From CBDAMZ01 sp965197375 (lineage in GTDB: Bacteria; Acidobacteriota; Vicinamibacteria; Vicinamibacterales; UBA8438), in assembly GCA_965197375.1 (NCBI GenBank), contig CBDAMZ010000009.1, positions 248,001 to 312,000 of the forward strand: a stretch of DNA of 64,000 nucleotides, read 5' to 3'. Below the pieces are notes generated by a model. That model worked only from the letters and a program-made list of their open reading frames with translations. It did not search any database and was not told the origin of the DNA. The translations under genes and the position numbers were made by a program. Within the stretch, counting starts at the first letter, position 1. Each line of letters begins with the position of its first letter. This document shows, in pieces, positions 1 through 9,322 of this stretch.

Positions 1-25
1 ATCGACATGACCAGGAGTCCCGGAC

Positions 26-895
26 GTGGCTGAGAAACGACCTGCTCTTGGGCGTGGACTGAGTGCGCTCATTCCAGACGTGCGGCCGACGGTGCCGCCT
101 CGTGAGTCACCACTGGAAATTGACCTTGACCTGCTGCAGCCCAATCGGCAGCAGCCACGCGCCGGCCTGGACGACGCAAAGCTTGAAGAATTGGCGCAAT
201 CGATCCGTGCCAACGGCGTGATTCAGCCCATTGTGGTCAGCCGTCGGCCGGATAATACGTACGAGATCGTGGCGGGCGAGCGCCGCTGGCGCGCGGCACA
301 ACGCGCCGGCCTGCTACGCGTGCCCATCGTTGTGCGTGATGTGGCGGAAGGCAAGCGGCTTGAGCTTGCGTTGATCGAGAACATCCAGCGCGAGGATCTT
401 AACCCGATCGATGAGGCAGCGGCTTATAAGCGGTTGGCCGATGAATTCAATCTGACACAAGCGGAAATCGCACATTCGGTCGGCAAAGACCGGGCGACGG
501 TGGCGAACTACCAGCGGCTTCTGACATTGCCTGCCGAAGTGCGCGCGGACGTCGCTGCAGGTGTGTTGACGATGGGACACGCACGCGCGATCGCCGGGCT
601 GCCTGACGCAGCTAAGCAGCGCCACGCCGCCCGCGAGATCCAAGCCCGCGACTTGTCGGTGCGGGAGACAGAGGCGCTGGTCAAGAAGCTTGCCACGCCA
701 GTCTCTATCCAGAAGAAGGTCCATGCACCGAGCGAGGTACACACGCGGGCGGCTGAAGAGCATCTGCGGAAGGCCTTGGGTACCCGCGTCAGGATCGTGC
801 GCCGGCGCAAGGCTGGGCGAATCGAGATCACGTTCGTGTCTGAAGTAGAACTTCAGCGCCTCTACGAACAGCTGACACAGCACTCATCTGTCTAG
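26..895 (+). CDS. parB: Chromosome-partitioning protein ParB
   Basis: ParB-family CTPase/DNA clamp (289 aa) that loads at parS and segregates the chromosome with ParA. The N-terminus has the GRGLSALI-type ParA-interaction motif (about residues 8-16). The ParB nuclease-like domain follows, with GERRWRA (about 85-91) and ENIQREDLNP (about 118-127), the CTP-binding boxes. A helix-turn-helix lies around 140-190 and a C-terminal dimerisation region follows. The GTG start is supported by AGGAG about 9 nt upstream. A TGA at 8-10 could be the end of an upstream parA, but too little is present to call it. No parS palindrome was seen in the window. Confidence 0.97.
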   Translation: MAEKRPALGRGLSALIPDVRPTVPPRESPLEIDLDLLQPNRQQPRAGLDDAKLEELAQSIRANGVIQPIVVSRRPDNTYEIVAGERRWRAAQRAGLLRVPIVVRDVAEGKRLELALIENIQREDLNPIDEAAAYKRLADEFNLTQAEIAHSVGKDRATVANYQRLLTLPAEVRADVAAGVLTMGHARAIAGLPDAAKQRHAAREIQARDLSVRETEALVKKLATPVSIQKKVHAPSEVHTRAAEEHLRKALGTRVRIVRRRKAGRIEITFVSEVELQRLYEQLTQHSSV

Positions 896-1200
896 TCTGT
901 CCCGCCGCTCGACCGAGCCACGTTCGTGTCGGTCGGCACGGTCCCATCAGGCTGGCCCCCGGCACGGAGACGTTGCTGCCAACGAGAGTTGGAGCTTGCC
1001 CGGCGTTCAGGCCGAATGGTATAAGTGGTTGCTCGGCCTACTACGATCAGCCCACCCAAGAGCCGTTCTCGCTTTGGCACAGCGGTTCCCGTGCGGCAAA
1101 GCCCGGCGAGTGTGGACCTTGGTTGTGACCATCTCCTTGTCGTCGCGCGACACCGAAGTAAGAATGGCTCTAGTCTGCCAGGACAGGACGTGAACCAAGG
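896..1200. other. Intergenic region between parB and atpH
   Basis: No convincing gene. A 65-codon open frame here has no recognisable family and looks like chance in GC-rich DNA. A weak inverted repeat (GACCGA/TCGGTC) lies just after parB, and a small TGTCG/CGACA hairpin lies around 1139-1153. It presumably contains the promoter of the F1 operon, but I see no clear -35/-10 pair. Notably, atpF (F0 subunit b), which usually precedes atpH, is absent. Confidence 0.4.
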
Positions 1201-1749
1201 ATGATGGATCGGACGGCGGCAACGCGGTACGCACGAGCACTGCTGGACGTGAGTCTGACGGATGGCGACCCGCAGCGAGTCGAGCCCGAGCTGGTGGCGT
1301 TTGGCGGGCTGCTCCAGGAGCACGCGGTGCTCAGAAGCGCGTTGCTTAATCCCGCCATTCCGCCGGCGCGCAAGCGCGCGGTCGTGTCTGACATTCTAGA
1401 ATCCACCGGCGACACCTCAGCCATCGTCGGCCGTTTGCTGATGACGCTAGCCGAGCGCGATCGACTCAGCTTGTTACCCGAGATTCTTAAGGTGTATCGC
1501 GGGCGGTTGATGGACCACCTACAGGTGGTGCGTATCCATATCACCACCGCAACACTGCTGAATACCAAGCGGCTGAAATCGCTAGAGCGCACGTTGGCTA
1601 AGGCAGCCGGCCGCCAAGTCGCGATCGAAACGACTGTTACCCCGACGCTCCTCGGCGGCATGGTGACCCAGATCGGCAGCACGGTGTACGACAGCAGCGT
1701 CGCGCGGCACTTGGACCGGCTCAGGCGGAGGCTCATGGATCAGGTGTAG
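1201..1749 (+). CDS. atpH: F1F0 ATP synthase subunit delta
   Basis: Delta/OSCP subunit (182 aa) that joins the F1 head to the peripheral stalk. The N-terminus (RTAATRYARALLDVS) is the typical OSCP helix start, and the C-terminal segment GGMVTQIGSTVYDSSVARHLDRL is the conserved signature. Two consecutive ATG codons (1201, 1204) are possible starts, with a purine-rich AGGACAGGA about 12 nt upstream. It is first in the collinear order delta-alpha-gamma-beta-epsilon, with atpA 18 nt downstream. Confidence 0.93.
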   Translation: MMDRTAATRYARALLDVSLTDGDPQRVEPELVAFGGLLQEHAVLRSALLNPAIPPARKRAVVSDILESTGDTSAIVGRLLMTLAERDRLSLLPEILKVYRGRLMDHLQVVRIHITTATLLNTKRLKSLERTLAKAAGRQVAIETTVTPTLLGGMVTQIGSTVYDSSVARHLDRLRRRLMDQV

Positions 1750-1767
1750 CGCAAACGGAGTTAAAGG

Positions 1768-3297
1768 ATGAACATTAAAGCAGACGAAATCTCCAAGATC
1801 ATCAAGGCCCAACTTGGCAACTATTCGCTCGACGTCGACGTAGCCGAGGTCGGGACGGTCGTCACGGTGGGCGACGGCATCGCGCGGATCCATGGTGTTG
1901 AGCGCGCGATGGCGACCGAGATGCTGGAGTTTCCGCATGGGGTGTTTGGCATCGCGTTCAACCTCGAGGAGGACAGCGTGGGGGCTGTCATTCTGGGTGA
2001 GGCCACCACGATCAAGGAAGGCGGCACGGTCAAGCGCACAGGACGCATCATCTCGGTGCCGGTTGGCGACGAGATGATCGGACGCGTTGTTAACGCGCTC
2101 GGTCAGCCGGTCGACGGCAAGGGTCCGATTAGCGTGACACAGCAATCCCCGATCGAGCGGATCGCCCCTGGCGTAGTCGATCGGCAACCGGTGAAAGAAC
2201 CGTTACAGACTGGCCTGAAGGCAATTGACGCGATGATCCCGATCGGTCGGGGACAGCGCGAGCTGATCATCGGCGATCGTCAGACTGGGAAGACAGCGGT
2301 CGCGATCGACACTATCCTCAATCAAAAAGGGCTCGACGTTGTCTGTATCTATAACGCCATCGGCCAGAAGCAGTCGACCATCGCGCACGTGGTGAAGACG
2401 CTCGAGGATGAAGGCGCAATGGAGCACACCATCGTCGTGGCGGCCGCTGCGTCTGACTCAGCGCCGCTGCTCTACGTCAGTCCGTATTCCGCCTGCGCGA
2501 TCGGCGAATACTTCCGCGACAACGGACGTCACGCACTGTGCGTCTATGACGATCTCTCGAAGCACGCGCAGGCGTACCGGGAGATCTCTCTGTTGCTACG
2601 CCGCCCACCCGGCCGCGAGGCCTATCCCGGCGACGTCTTCTACCTGCACTCGCGGTTGCTCGAGCGTGCCGCAAAGCTGAAGGACGAGCTGGGTGGGGGT
2701 TCGCTGACTGCGCTCCCGATCATCGAGACACAGGCGGGCGACCTGTCGGCTTATATTCCGACCAACGTTATCTCGATTACAGACGGACAGATCTTTCTTG
2801 AGTCGGATCTGTTCCACCAGGGGATCCGCCCGGCAATAAACGTCGGAAACTCAGTGTCGCGGGTCGGGGGATCGGCCCAGGTGCGTGCCATGCGGCAGGT
2901 CGCCGGGACACTGCGCCTTGATCTCGCCCAGTTCCGTGAGCTCGCCGCGTTCGCCCAGTTCGGCAGCGACCTCGACAAGGTGACACAGAATCAACTCAAT
3001 CGTGGCCGGCGGCTCGTCGAGGTGCTTAAGCAGCCGCAGTACCAACCGCTGCCAGTCGAGCAGCAGATTCTCATCATCTTTGCCAGCACCAACGGCTTTC
3101 TAGACGCCATCGCTGAGAACGAGGTCGCAGCCTACGAGCAGGATCTCTACCGGTTCATGGAGACCCGACACGCTGACGTCGTCAAACGGTTGGTTGACGA
3201 GAAGAAAATGGACGATCAGCTTAAAGCGAATATCACAAGCGCGGTCAAGGAATTCACCGAGCAGTTCACGGCAGCGCGCAAGAGGGCGGCAGCCTAG
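1768..3297 (+). CDS. atpA: F1F0 ATP synthase subunit alpha
   Basis: Non-catalytic nucleotide-binding alpha subunit of F1 (509 aa, normal length). Beta-barrel N-terminal domain, then the P-loop GDRQTGKT at residues 169-176, the conserved region around YDDLSKHAQAYREISLLLRRPPGREAYPGD, and the C-terminal helical domain. It is the second gene of the F1 module, ATG start. Confidence 0.98.
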   Translation: MNIKADEISKIIKAQLGNYSLDVDVAEVGTVVTVGDGIARIHGVERAMATEMLEFPHGVFGIAFNLEEDSVGAVILGEATTIKEGGTVKRTGRIISVPVGDEMIGRVVNALGQPVDGKGPISVTQQSPIERIAPGVVDRQPVKEPLQTGLKAIDAMIPIGRGQRELIIGDRQTGKTAVAIDTILNQKGLDVVCIYNAIGQKQSTIAHVVKTLEDEGAMEHTIVVAAAASDSAPLLYVSPYSACAIGEYFRDNGRHALCVYDDLSKHAQAYREISLLLRRPPGREAYPGDVFYLHSRLLERAAKLKDELGGGSLTALPIIETQAGDLSAYIPTNVISITDGQIFLESDLFHQGIRPAINVGNSVSRVGGSAQVRAMRQVAGTLRLDLAQFRELAAFAQFGSDLDKVTQNQLNRGRRLVEVLKQPQYQPLPVEQQILIIFASTNGFLDAIAENEVAAYEQDLYRFMETRHADVVKRLVDEKKMDDQLKANITSAVKEFTEQFTAARKRAAA

Positions 3298-3353
3298 CAA
3301 GGCCACGGGATCTGGAGAGGCTGTAGACCGACGGACTGAGCAGCGACGAAGAA

Positions 3354-4226
3354 ATGCCGTCAACCATTGATTTGCGCCGGCGCATTCGTGCCGTGAAGTC
3401 AACGCAGCAGGTCACGAAGGCGATGAAGACCGTCGCCGCGTCGAAGCTGCGGAGAGCGCAGGAGCGCATCATGGGGGCGCGGCCGTTCGCGCAGCTCATG
3501 CTACGGGTACTAAACGGGCTTGCCACACGGGTCGACCCGTCCCTGCACTCGTTGCTAGCCCCGCCGCCAACCGGATCATCGGCCGCGCCAACCTTGCTCT
3601 TCGTCATCACCGCTGACAAAGGCCTTTGTGGCAGCTTTAATTCTACCCTCCTGCGAGGTGCAGGTGCCTATGTGCGGGATGCCGACCGAGAGGTAGTGCT
3701 GGGACTCGCAGGGAAGAAAGGTCGTGATTTCTTCGTGCGACGCGGCTTCGACGTTCGGTTTGAAGAGATCAACTTCTTCAACGATCTCCGTTATGTGCAC
3801 GCACAAGCGATGGCGCGTGTGGCCATTGAGGAATACACCACCGGCGCGGTCGCAAACGTGTACGTGCTCTACAACGAGTTCAAGAGCGTCTTCAAACAAC
3901 GCGTCGTGGTCGAACGGCTCCTGCCGATTCCCAAGCTCGAGTCGTTGAGTGACGAGCAGGCGGAATTGCTCTCGACCTATCTCTTCGAGCCGTCGCCTGG
4001 GGGGATCTTCAAAGACTTGCTGCCGCGCCACGTGGAGACACAGTTTTTCCGCGCGCTCCTTGAGTCGGCGGCGGCGGAGCATGCAGCCCGAATGGCGGCC
4101 ATGGATGCCGCGACCCGGAACGCCGGCGATATGATCAACCAACTCACGCTATATATGAACAAAGCACGGCAGGCGACGATCACTCGCGAGCTAATCGAAG
4201 TGGTGTCAGGGGCGGAGGCACTGTAG
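3354..4226 (+). CDS. atpG: F1F0 ATP synthase subunit gamma
   Basis: Central rotor shaft subunit of F1 (290 aa). N-terminal signature MPSTIDLRRRIRAVKSTQQ and the C-terminal signature around residues 250-285 (ATRNAGDMINQLTLYMNKAR, then QATITRELIEVVSGAEAL) are both intact. It lies 56 nt after atpA and 101 nt before atpD. The spacer to atpD holds no gene. Confidence 0.97.
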   Translation: MPSTIDLRRRIRAVKSTQQVTKAMKTVAASKLRRAQERIMGARPFAQLMLRVLNGLATRVDPSLHSLLAPPPTGSSAAPTLLFVITADKGLCGSFNSTLLRGAGAYVRDADREVVLGLAGKKGRDFFVRRGFDVRFEEINFFNDLRYVHAQAMARVAIEEYTTGAVANVYVLYNEFKSVFKQRVVVERLLPIPKLESLSDEQAELLSTYLFEPSPGGIFKDLLPRHVETQFFRALLESAAAEHAARMAAMDAATRNAGDMINQLTLYMNKARQATITRELIEVVSGAEAL

Positions 4227-4327
4227 GGCTAGGGGCCAGGGGTAGAGATAGTGAGCGGGTGAGTACTTGCTGCTGCGTTTTGGTTAACCGAGCAGCTAGG
4301 TCCTAGAAACGAAAAGGCAGGCGGGAG

Positions 4328-5785
4328 ATGGCAGACACAAAGGGTGGAGGTAAACAGGGCAAGGTCGTTCAGGTTATCGGGCCAGTAGTGGACATCGAGT
4401 TCGAAGACGGCCGTTTGCCGCCAATCTACCACGCGGTTCGGATCACCGGTGACAGTAACGGGTCCGATGCGATTGATGTCATTGCCGAGGTAGAACAACA
4501 TCTGGGCGAAAACCGCGTCCGTGCCGTTGCCATGAAGCCGACAGACGGCATGCAGCGCGGGATGCTGGTGGCCGACACCGGCGCGCCGATCTCTGTTCCG
4601 GTCGGGCCCAAGACACTCGGTCGCGTCTTGAACGTCCTTGGTGAACCGGTCGACTTTCCCGACCGGCCGGTTGAGTCCGATGAAGTGTGGCCGATTCACC
4701 GCCCGGCACCAAGCCTCGAAGACCAGTCGACCGAGTTGCAAATGTTCGAGACCGGGATCAAAGTTATCGATCTCCTGGAGCCTTATCTGCAAGGCGGCAA
4801 GATCGGGCTTTTCGGTGGAGCTGGTGTCGGCAAGACCGTCATCATAATGGAGCTGATCAACAACATTGCGCTGAAGCATGATGGCGTCTCCGTGTTCGGC
4901 GGCGTGGGTGAGCGAACGCGCGAGGGGAATGATCTCTGGCTCGAGATGCAGGAGAGCGGGGTCATCAACATCGAGGACCCAGGCAAGTCACGTGCGGCTC
5001 TGGTGTACGGACAGATGACAGAGCCGCCGGGCGCGCGGTTGCGCGTCGGGCTAAGCGCATTGACGGTTGCCGAGTACTTCCGCGACGTGGAGAGCAAGGA
5101 CGTTTTGCTCTTCATCGACAACATCTTCCGCTTCACGCAGGCGGGCTCGGAGGTTTCGGCACTCCTCGGGCGCATGCCGTCCGCCGTCGGCTACCAGCCG
5201 ACGCTGCTCACTGAGATGGGCGAGCTGCAGGAGCGTATCACGTCGACGAAAAATGGCTCGATCACGTCGGTGCAGGCCATCTACGTGCCGGCTGATGACT
5301 ACACCGACCCGGCACCCGCGACGACTTTCGCCCATCTGGATGCCACCACGAACCTGTCTAGGGCCATCGTCGAGATTGGGATCTACCCGGCCGTCGATCC
5401 GCTTGCCTCGACGTCACGCATTCTCGATCCACGCATCATCGGCGAAGAACATTATGCGATCGCGCGCGATGTGAAACAGGTGTTGCAGCGGTACAAGGAC
5501 TTGCAGGACATCATTGCCATCCTTGGGATCGATGAACTATCTGAAGAAGACAGGCTGATAGTCACGCGCGCGCGAAAAATCCAGAAGTTCCTTTCACAGC
5601 CATTCTTTGTGGCCGAGCAGTTTACTGGCACGGAGGGCAAGTACGTGCCAATCGCCGATACGATCCGCGGCTTCAAGGAGATCGTCGAAGGTAAGCACGA
5701 CGCAATCCCAGAGCAAGCGTTCTACATGGTGGGTACGATCGAGGAAGCGCTTGCCAAGGCGGAGAAGGACCAAGCTACCGCGTAG
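4328..5785 (+). CDS. atpD: F1F0 ATP synthase subunit beta
   Basis: Catalytic beta subunit (485 aa). Walker A GGAGVGKT at residues 163-170, the catalytic GERTREGND segment just after, Walker B LLFIDNIFRFTQAG, and a normal C-terminal helical domain. The N-terminus carries a short Gly/Lys-rich extension (MADTKGGGKQGKV) before the beta-barrel. A GGAG-type ribosome site lies directly before the ATG. Confidence 0.98.
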   Translation: MADTKGGGKQGKVVQVIGPVVDIEFEDGRLPPIYHAVRITGDSNGSDAIDVIAEVEQHLGENRVRAVAMKPTDGMQRGMLVADTGAPISVPVGPKTLGRVLNVLGEPVDFPDRPVESDEVWPIHRPAPSLEDQSTELQMFETGIKVIDLLEPYLQGGKIGLFGGAGVGKTVIIMELINNIALKHDGVSVFGGVGERTREGNDLWLEMQESGVINIEDPGKSRAALVYGQMTEPPGARLRVGLSALTVAEYFRDVESKDVLLFIDNIFRFTQAGSEVSALLGRMPSAVGYQPTLLTEMGELQERITSTKNGSITSVQAIYVPADDYTDPAPATTFAHLDATTNLSRAIVEIGIYPAVDPLASTSRILDPRIIGEEHYAIARDVKQVLQRYKDLQDIIAILGIDELSEEDRLIVTRARKIQKFLSQPFFVAEQFTGTEGKYVPIADTIRGFKEIVEGKHDAIPEQAFYMVGTIEEALAKAEKDQATA

Positions 5786-5806
5786 CGCAAGGGCCGAAGG
5801 AGACCA

Positions 5807-6223
5807 ATGGCGATTCCGTCGCACCTGGCGCTTGAGATCGTCACGCCCGATCGGTTGATCGTCCACGAGACCGTCGACGAGGTCGAGATTCCAGGTTCAG
5901 AAGGCTATCTGGGTGTGTTACCAGGACATACGCCGCTCCTGACGATGCTCCAGCTGGGCGAGCTGTGGTTCAGAAGGGGTGAAGAGAGGTTCTACCTATC
6001 GATTGCCTTTGGCTTTGCCGAGGTGCTTCCTGGCCAGGTCCGGATTCTGGCACAGATGGCGGAGCGCGCCGAGGAGATCGACGTCGCACGGGCCGAAGCG
6101 GCAGAGCGGCGCGCCCGGGAGCGGCTCGCGTCGCCGGTCGTCGACATGGACTTCGAGCGAGCGCGTATCGCAATGATGAAATCGTTGATGCGTCTCCAGG
6201 TGGCCTCCAAAAGCCGCGTGTGA
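5807..6223 (+). CDS. atpC: F1F0 ATP synthase subunit epsilon
   Basis: Epsilon subunit (138 aa), the regulatory rotor component. N-terminal beta-sandwich (LEIVTPDRLIVHETVDEVEIPG, then GYLGVLPGHTPLLTMLQLG) and a C-terminal helical hairpin (about residues 90-135). AAGGAG lies 6 nt upstream of the ATG, and the gene starts 21 nt after atpD. It is the last gene of the F1 module. No F0 subunit (a, b or c) is encoded in this window. Confidence 0.95.
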   Translation: MAIPSHLALEIVTPDRLIVHETVDEVEIPGSEGYLGVLPGHTPLLTMLQLGELWFRRGEERFYLSIAFGFAEVLPGQVRILAQMAERAEEIDVARAEAAERRARERLASPVVDMDFERARIAMMKSLMRLQVASKSRV

Positions 6224-6277
6224 GGCCCGGCGGGGCTATGATTGAAGTGCTGTCTTGGGGGGCCTTCCACCACGGGA

Positions 6278-6286
6278 TGCTAGAAC
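6278..6286 (+). promoter_or_regulatory. Extended -10 promoter element (PP2C gene)
   Basis: TGCTAGAAC fits an extended -10 (TGn plus TAGAAC). It would start transcription near 6292, giving a leader of about 50 nt before the preferred ATG at 6341 and excluding the upstream TTG at 6287. No good -35 is visible. Confidence 0.35.
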
Positions 6287-6340
6287 TTGTCGGCGGGCAT
6301 TACCTGGGTGGCAAGCGGAATCCCTAAACCTCCTGTCGCC

Positions 6341-7102
6341 ATGCGTGTTTCCTGGGCTGCCCGCTCGGATCCCGGCCGCCGTCGCCCCACTAACGAAGAC
6401 AGCTACTGCGCGCGCGCAGACCTCGGCCTGTTCATCGTCGCTGACGGTATGGGCGGGCATGTCGGCGGCGAGGTGGCGTCACGGCTGGCCGTCGACGAGC
6501 TCGAGCGATTCGTGGACGCGACGACCGGGATCGATGCTGGTGACACTTGGCCAATCCCGATCGATCCTGCCGTTGGTCGGAACGGGAACCGCCTTCAGGC
6601 AGGCCTCGACTTGGCAAACCGTTGCATCGCCGATCGGGTGGAAGGCTCCCTGGATCTCCGCGGGATGGCGACGACCGCCGTCGCGTTACTCGTAAGCGAG
6701 GATGTTGCCGCCCTCGCGCATGTAGGCGACAGTCGGGCGTATCGTCTGAGGGCAAACCAGCTCACCAGGCTTACCCGCGATCATTCGTGGGTGGAAGAGC
6801 AGATGCGGGCCGGAATGTTGTCGCCGACGGCCGCGCGCGCGCACCCCTGGCGTAACATTGTCACCCGAGCCCTCTCGGGCGCCGACGATCTGAGGATAGA
6901 TCTCTCGGAGCTCCGGCTCGAGCCTGGGGATGAGCTGCTGCTCTGCTCCGATGGGCTATCGTCCGTGGTGGCCGACGACGAGATCGGGGTGGTTCTCGGG
7001 GCCCCCGGCACGCTCGACGGCATGTGTGGGGAGCTTATTCGCCGGGCCAATGACGCGGGTGGCCCAGACAACGTGACCGTGCTCGTGCTCCATGCTGGAT
7101 AA
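6341..7102 (+). CDS. PP2C-family protein serine/threonine phosphatase
   Basis: Metal-dependent PPM/PP2C phosphatase (253 aa from ATG 6341). Conserved motifs are in order: SDPGRRRPTNEDSY (residues 8-21, metal/phosphate site), VADGMGGHVGGEVAS, VAALAHVGDSRAYRL, LTRDHSWVEEQ and GGPDNVTVLVL at the C-terminus. A TTG 54 nt upstream is also in frame, but the residues it would add are not conserved. No kinase partner is adjacent. Its 3' end overlaps the ABC permease gene by 11 nt, so dephosphorylation may be linked to polysaccharide export (inference). Confidence 0.92.
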   Translation: MRVSWAARSDPGRRRPTNEDSYCARADLGLFIVADGMGGHVGGEVASRLAVDELERFVDATTGIDAGDTWPIPIDPAVGRNGNRLQAGLDLANRCIADRVEGSLDLRGMATTAVALLVSEDVAALAHVGDSRAYRLRANQLTRLTRDHSWVEEQMRAGMLSPTAARAHPWRNIVTRALSGADDLRIDLSELRLEPGDELLLCSDGLSSVVADDEIGVVLGAPGTLDGMCGELIRRANDAGGPDNVTVLVLHAG

Positions 7103-7916
7103 TTTGCACACTCTCTTTCGCTACCGCGGGCTCATCCAGACGCTGGTTGTGCGCGAGATGAAGGCGCGCTATCGAGGGTCGGCGCTGGGGTTCTTCTGGT
7201 CGTTCGCCAACCCGCTGCTCCTGCTTCTGGTCTACACGTTCGTTTTCTCAGTGGTTTTGCGAGGGTTTCGCCCGGTTGACGTCGAGCCTTACGCGCTGTT
7301 CCTGTTCTGCGGGCTACTGCCGTGGACCTGGTTCTCATCGTCCCTGATCGAGTCGTCCAATGCGCTTATCGTCAACGGCAATCTGATCAAGAAAGTGCTG
7401 TTTCCAGCCGAAATCCTACCGATCGTCTCGGTCGTCTCGAACATGTGCCACTTCTTTCTCGCGTTGCCGATCCTTGGCGCGGCGCTTTTGTTCTACGCGC
7501 CGGACCTTCGTTTCTCCGAGCTGATCTGGCTCCCCGTCGTGATAAGCATCCAGCTCGTGCTGACTCTCGGGCTAGGTTTGATGCTGTCAGCATTGACCGT
7601 CCACTTCCGGGACATTAAGGACTTGTTGGCCAACGCCCTTACATTATGGTTTTTCGCTACGCCGATTATCTATCCCATGGCAATGGTCGACGAACGAGGT
7701 CCACGGCTTGCCGGTCTTCCCCCGTTGGGTAAGGTCCTTATGGACCTCAACCCGTTCGCCCACCTCGCCGTTTCCTATCAGGAAATCCTCTTCTACGATG
7801 GGCCGTACGGGCACTGGAAGTGGCTGCTCGCTCTCGGGTTGGTATCCGTCACAGTTTTTTTCGCCGGGTATGCGCTGTTTGATCGACTGCGCGATTCGTT
7901 TGCGGAGGAAGTGTGA
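7092..7916 (+). CDS. ABC-2 type polysaccharide export permease (Wzm-like)
   Basis: Integral membrane subunit (274 aa) of an O-antigen or capsule exporter of the ABC2_membrane/TagG type. LIQTLVVREMKARYRGSALG is the typical cytoplasmic N-terminus, followed by about six membrane helices and the conserved FATPIIYP and LNPFAHLAVSYQEILF regions. Its GTGA end overlaps the ATPase gene by 4 nt, so the two are translationally coupled. No glycosyltransferase genes are adjacent, so the substrate cannot be named. Confidence 0.92.
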   Translation: MLDNLHTLFRYRGLIQTLVVREMKARYRGSALGFFWSFANPLLLLLVYTFVFSVVLRGFRPVDVEPYALFLFCGLLPWTWFSSSLIESSNALIVNGNLIKKVLFPAEILPIVSVVSNMCHFFLALPILGAALLFYAPDLRFSELIWLPVVISIQLVLTLGLGLMLSALTVHFRDIKDLLANALTLWFFATPIIYPMAMVDERGPRLAGLPPLGKVLMDLNPFAHLAVSYQEILFYDGPYGHWKWLLALGLVSVTVFFAGYALFDRLRDSFAEEV

Positions 7917-9244
7917 ACGCCGCAATCGAAATTCACAACGTCACCAAACTCTACCGGCGGTACGCGTACCGCCGACGGTTTTCCACGCTCAAGAGCGCCC
8001 TGCTTACAGGCAGCCTCGCGGGCGATCTAAGACCGGAAGAAGCACTCGCCGCCGTGAGCGATGTGTCGTTACGCGTGCCGGCGGGCAGCGCCTTCGGCAT
8101 CATCGGTCGAAACGGCTCGGGCAAGAGCACACTCATGAAGCTCATCGCCGGGATTACGAAGCCTACGTCTGGTGAGGTAAGTGTGCGGGGTCGAATCTCG
8201 GCGTTGATCGAGCTGGGGGCTGGCTTTCACCCCGAGATCTCCGGGCGTGAGAACGTCTTCATCAATGGTGCCATGCTGGGGCTGTCGAGGCTGGAAATCA
8301 CTCGGAGGTTCGATGAAATCGTCGAGTTTGCTGAGCTTGAAGAATTCATCGACGCGCCGGTCAAGACCTACTCGTCTGGCATGTACATGCGCCTAGGATT
8401 CGCCGTCGCGGTGCACGTCGATCCGGACGTCCTGCTTGTCGACGAAGTGCTAGCGGTCGGTGACGAAGGGTTCAGCCTCAAGTGCCTAGACAAATTTTCT
8501 GAGTTTAAGCGTCGCGGAAAGACGATCCTGCTGGTGACGCACGGGCTCGCCATGGTCGAGCGATTCTGTGATGGCGCAATCTGGCTCGACGGAGGACGCA
8601 TGCGCGCCCACGGAGATCCCCGGCGGGTCGTGCACGCGTACGTAACCGACGTCGAGAGGGCAGAAGAACGGGTGCTTGCAGCCGGCGATCGCAAGCTCCT
8701 CGCAGTAACGCGATCGGGAGAAGACGAAGCAGTGCAGGTACGGGGGGAGACCGTCACAACCGAAAAGCCGCCCGCCGACATGTTCCAGGCGGCGCCGGGA
8801 CGCTGGGGCTCTGGGCCGGTTCGGATCGACCGGGTTGACCTGGAGGGCGACGGGGGGGGCGGGCATGTCTTCCACACCGGCGAGCGCATGGTTGCCCGCC
8901 TGCAAGTGAGCAGCTCCGAGGCGGTCACCGACTTCGCATTCGGTATCAGCATCTTTAATGCGGAAGGAGTCTGCTGTTACGGGACAAACACGCACATCGA
9001 AGAGCTGCAACCCGATGAAATGTCGGGTGACGGCGAGGTCGTATTCACGATCGACAGTCTCGATCTCGTCGAGGGCACCTACAAGCTCGACGTTGCTGCT
9101 CACACACGCGGGGGTGTTCAGTACGACTACCACCGCCTTCTCTACACGTTCCGCGTTAAGGCACGCACCAAAGAAGCCGGCATCTACCGTCCCCGTCATC
9201 ACTGGACCTTCACCCCAAACATCCGCTTCAAAGAGAACGAGTAG
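7913..9244 (+). CDS. ABC polysaccharide exporter ATPase with Wzt-type C-terminal domain
   Basis: ATP-binding subunit (443 aa, GTG start inside the permease stop). Walker A GRNGSGKST around residue 65, signature YSSGMYMRLGFAVA, Walker B VLLVDEVLAVGD. Beyond about residue 290 there is a Wzt_C-like beta-sandwich (RIDRVDLEGDGGGGHVFHTG, then FGISIFNAEGVCCYGTNTH). In O-antigen exporters this domain recognises the non-reducing terminal cap of the glycan, which implies a capped polysaccharide substrate. It forms the transporter with the preceding gene. Confidence 0.93.
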   Translation: MNAAIEIHNVTKLYRRYAYRRRFSTLKSALLTGSLAGDLRPEEALAAVSDVSLRVPAGSAFGIIGRNGSGKSTLMKLIAGITKPTSGEVSVRGRISALIELGAGFHPEISGRENVFINGAMLGLSRLEITRRFDEIVEFAELEEFIDAPVKTYSSGMYMRLGFAVAVHVDPDVLLVDEVLAVGDEGFSLKCLDKFSEFKRRGKTILLVTHGLAMVERFCDGAIWLDGGRMRAHGDPRRVVHAYVTDVERAEERVLAAGDRKLLAVTRSGEDEAVQVRGETVTTEKPPADMFQAAPGRWGSGPVRIDRVDLEGDGGGGHVFHTGERMVARLQVSSSEAVTDFAFGISIFNAEGVCCYGTNTHIEELQPDEMSGDGEVVFTIDSLDLVEGTYKLDVAAHTRGGVQYDYHRLLYTFRVKARTKEAGIYRPRHHWTFTPNIRFKENE

Positions 9245-9287
9245 GTTGGGCGGCCGGGCTGAAAGCCCCGCCCATGTCTCGAGCACG

Positions 9288-9296
9288 TGTTAGAAT
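9288..9296 (+). promoter_or_regulatory. Extended -10 element upstream of mfd
   Basis: TGTTAGAAT (TGn plus TAGAAT, 5/6 to TATAAT) predicts a start near 9303, about 20 nt before the mfd GTG. No matching -35 at 16-18 nt, as is common for extended -10 promoters. Confidence 0.4.
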
Positions 9297-9322
9297 GACG
9301 GGCTCGGCTCACGTCTACGCCC

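Noticed and set aside
1077..1092. TGGCAC-N5-TTCC resembling a sigma-54 promoter
   Set aside because: Lacks the invariant GC of the -12 element (TTCC instead of TTGC).
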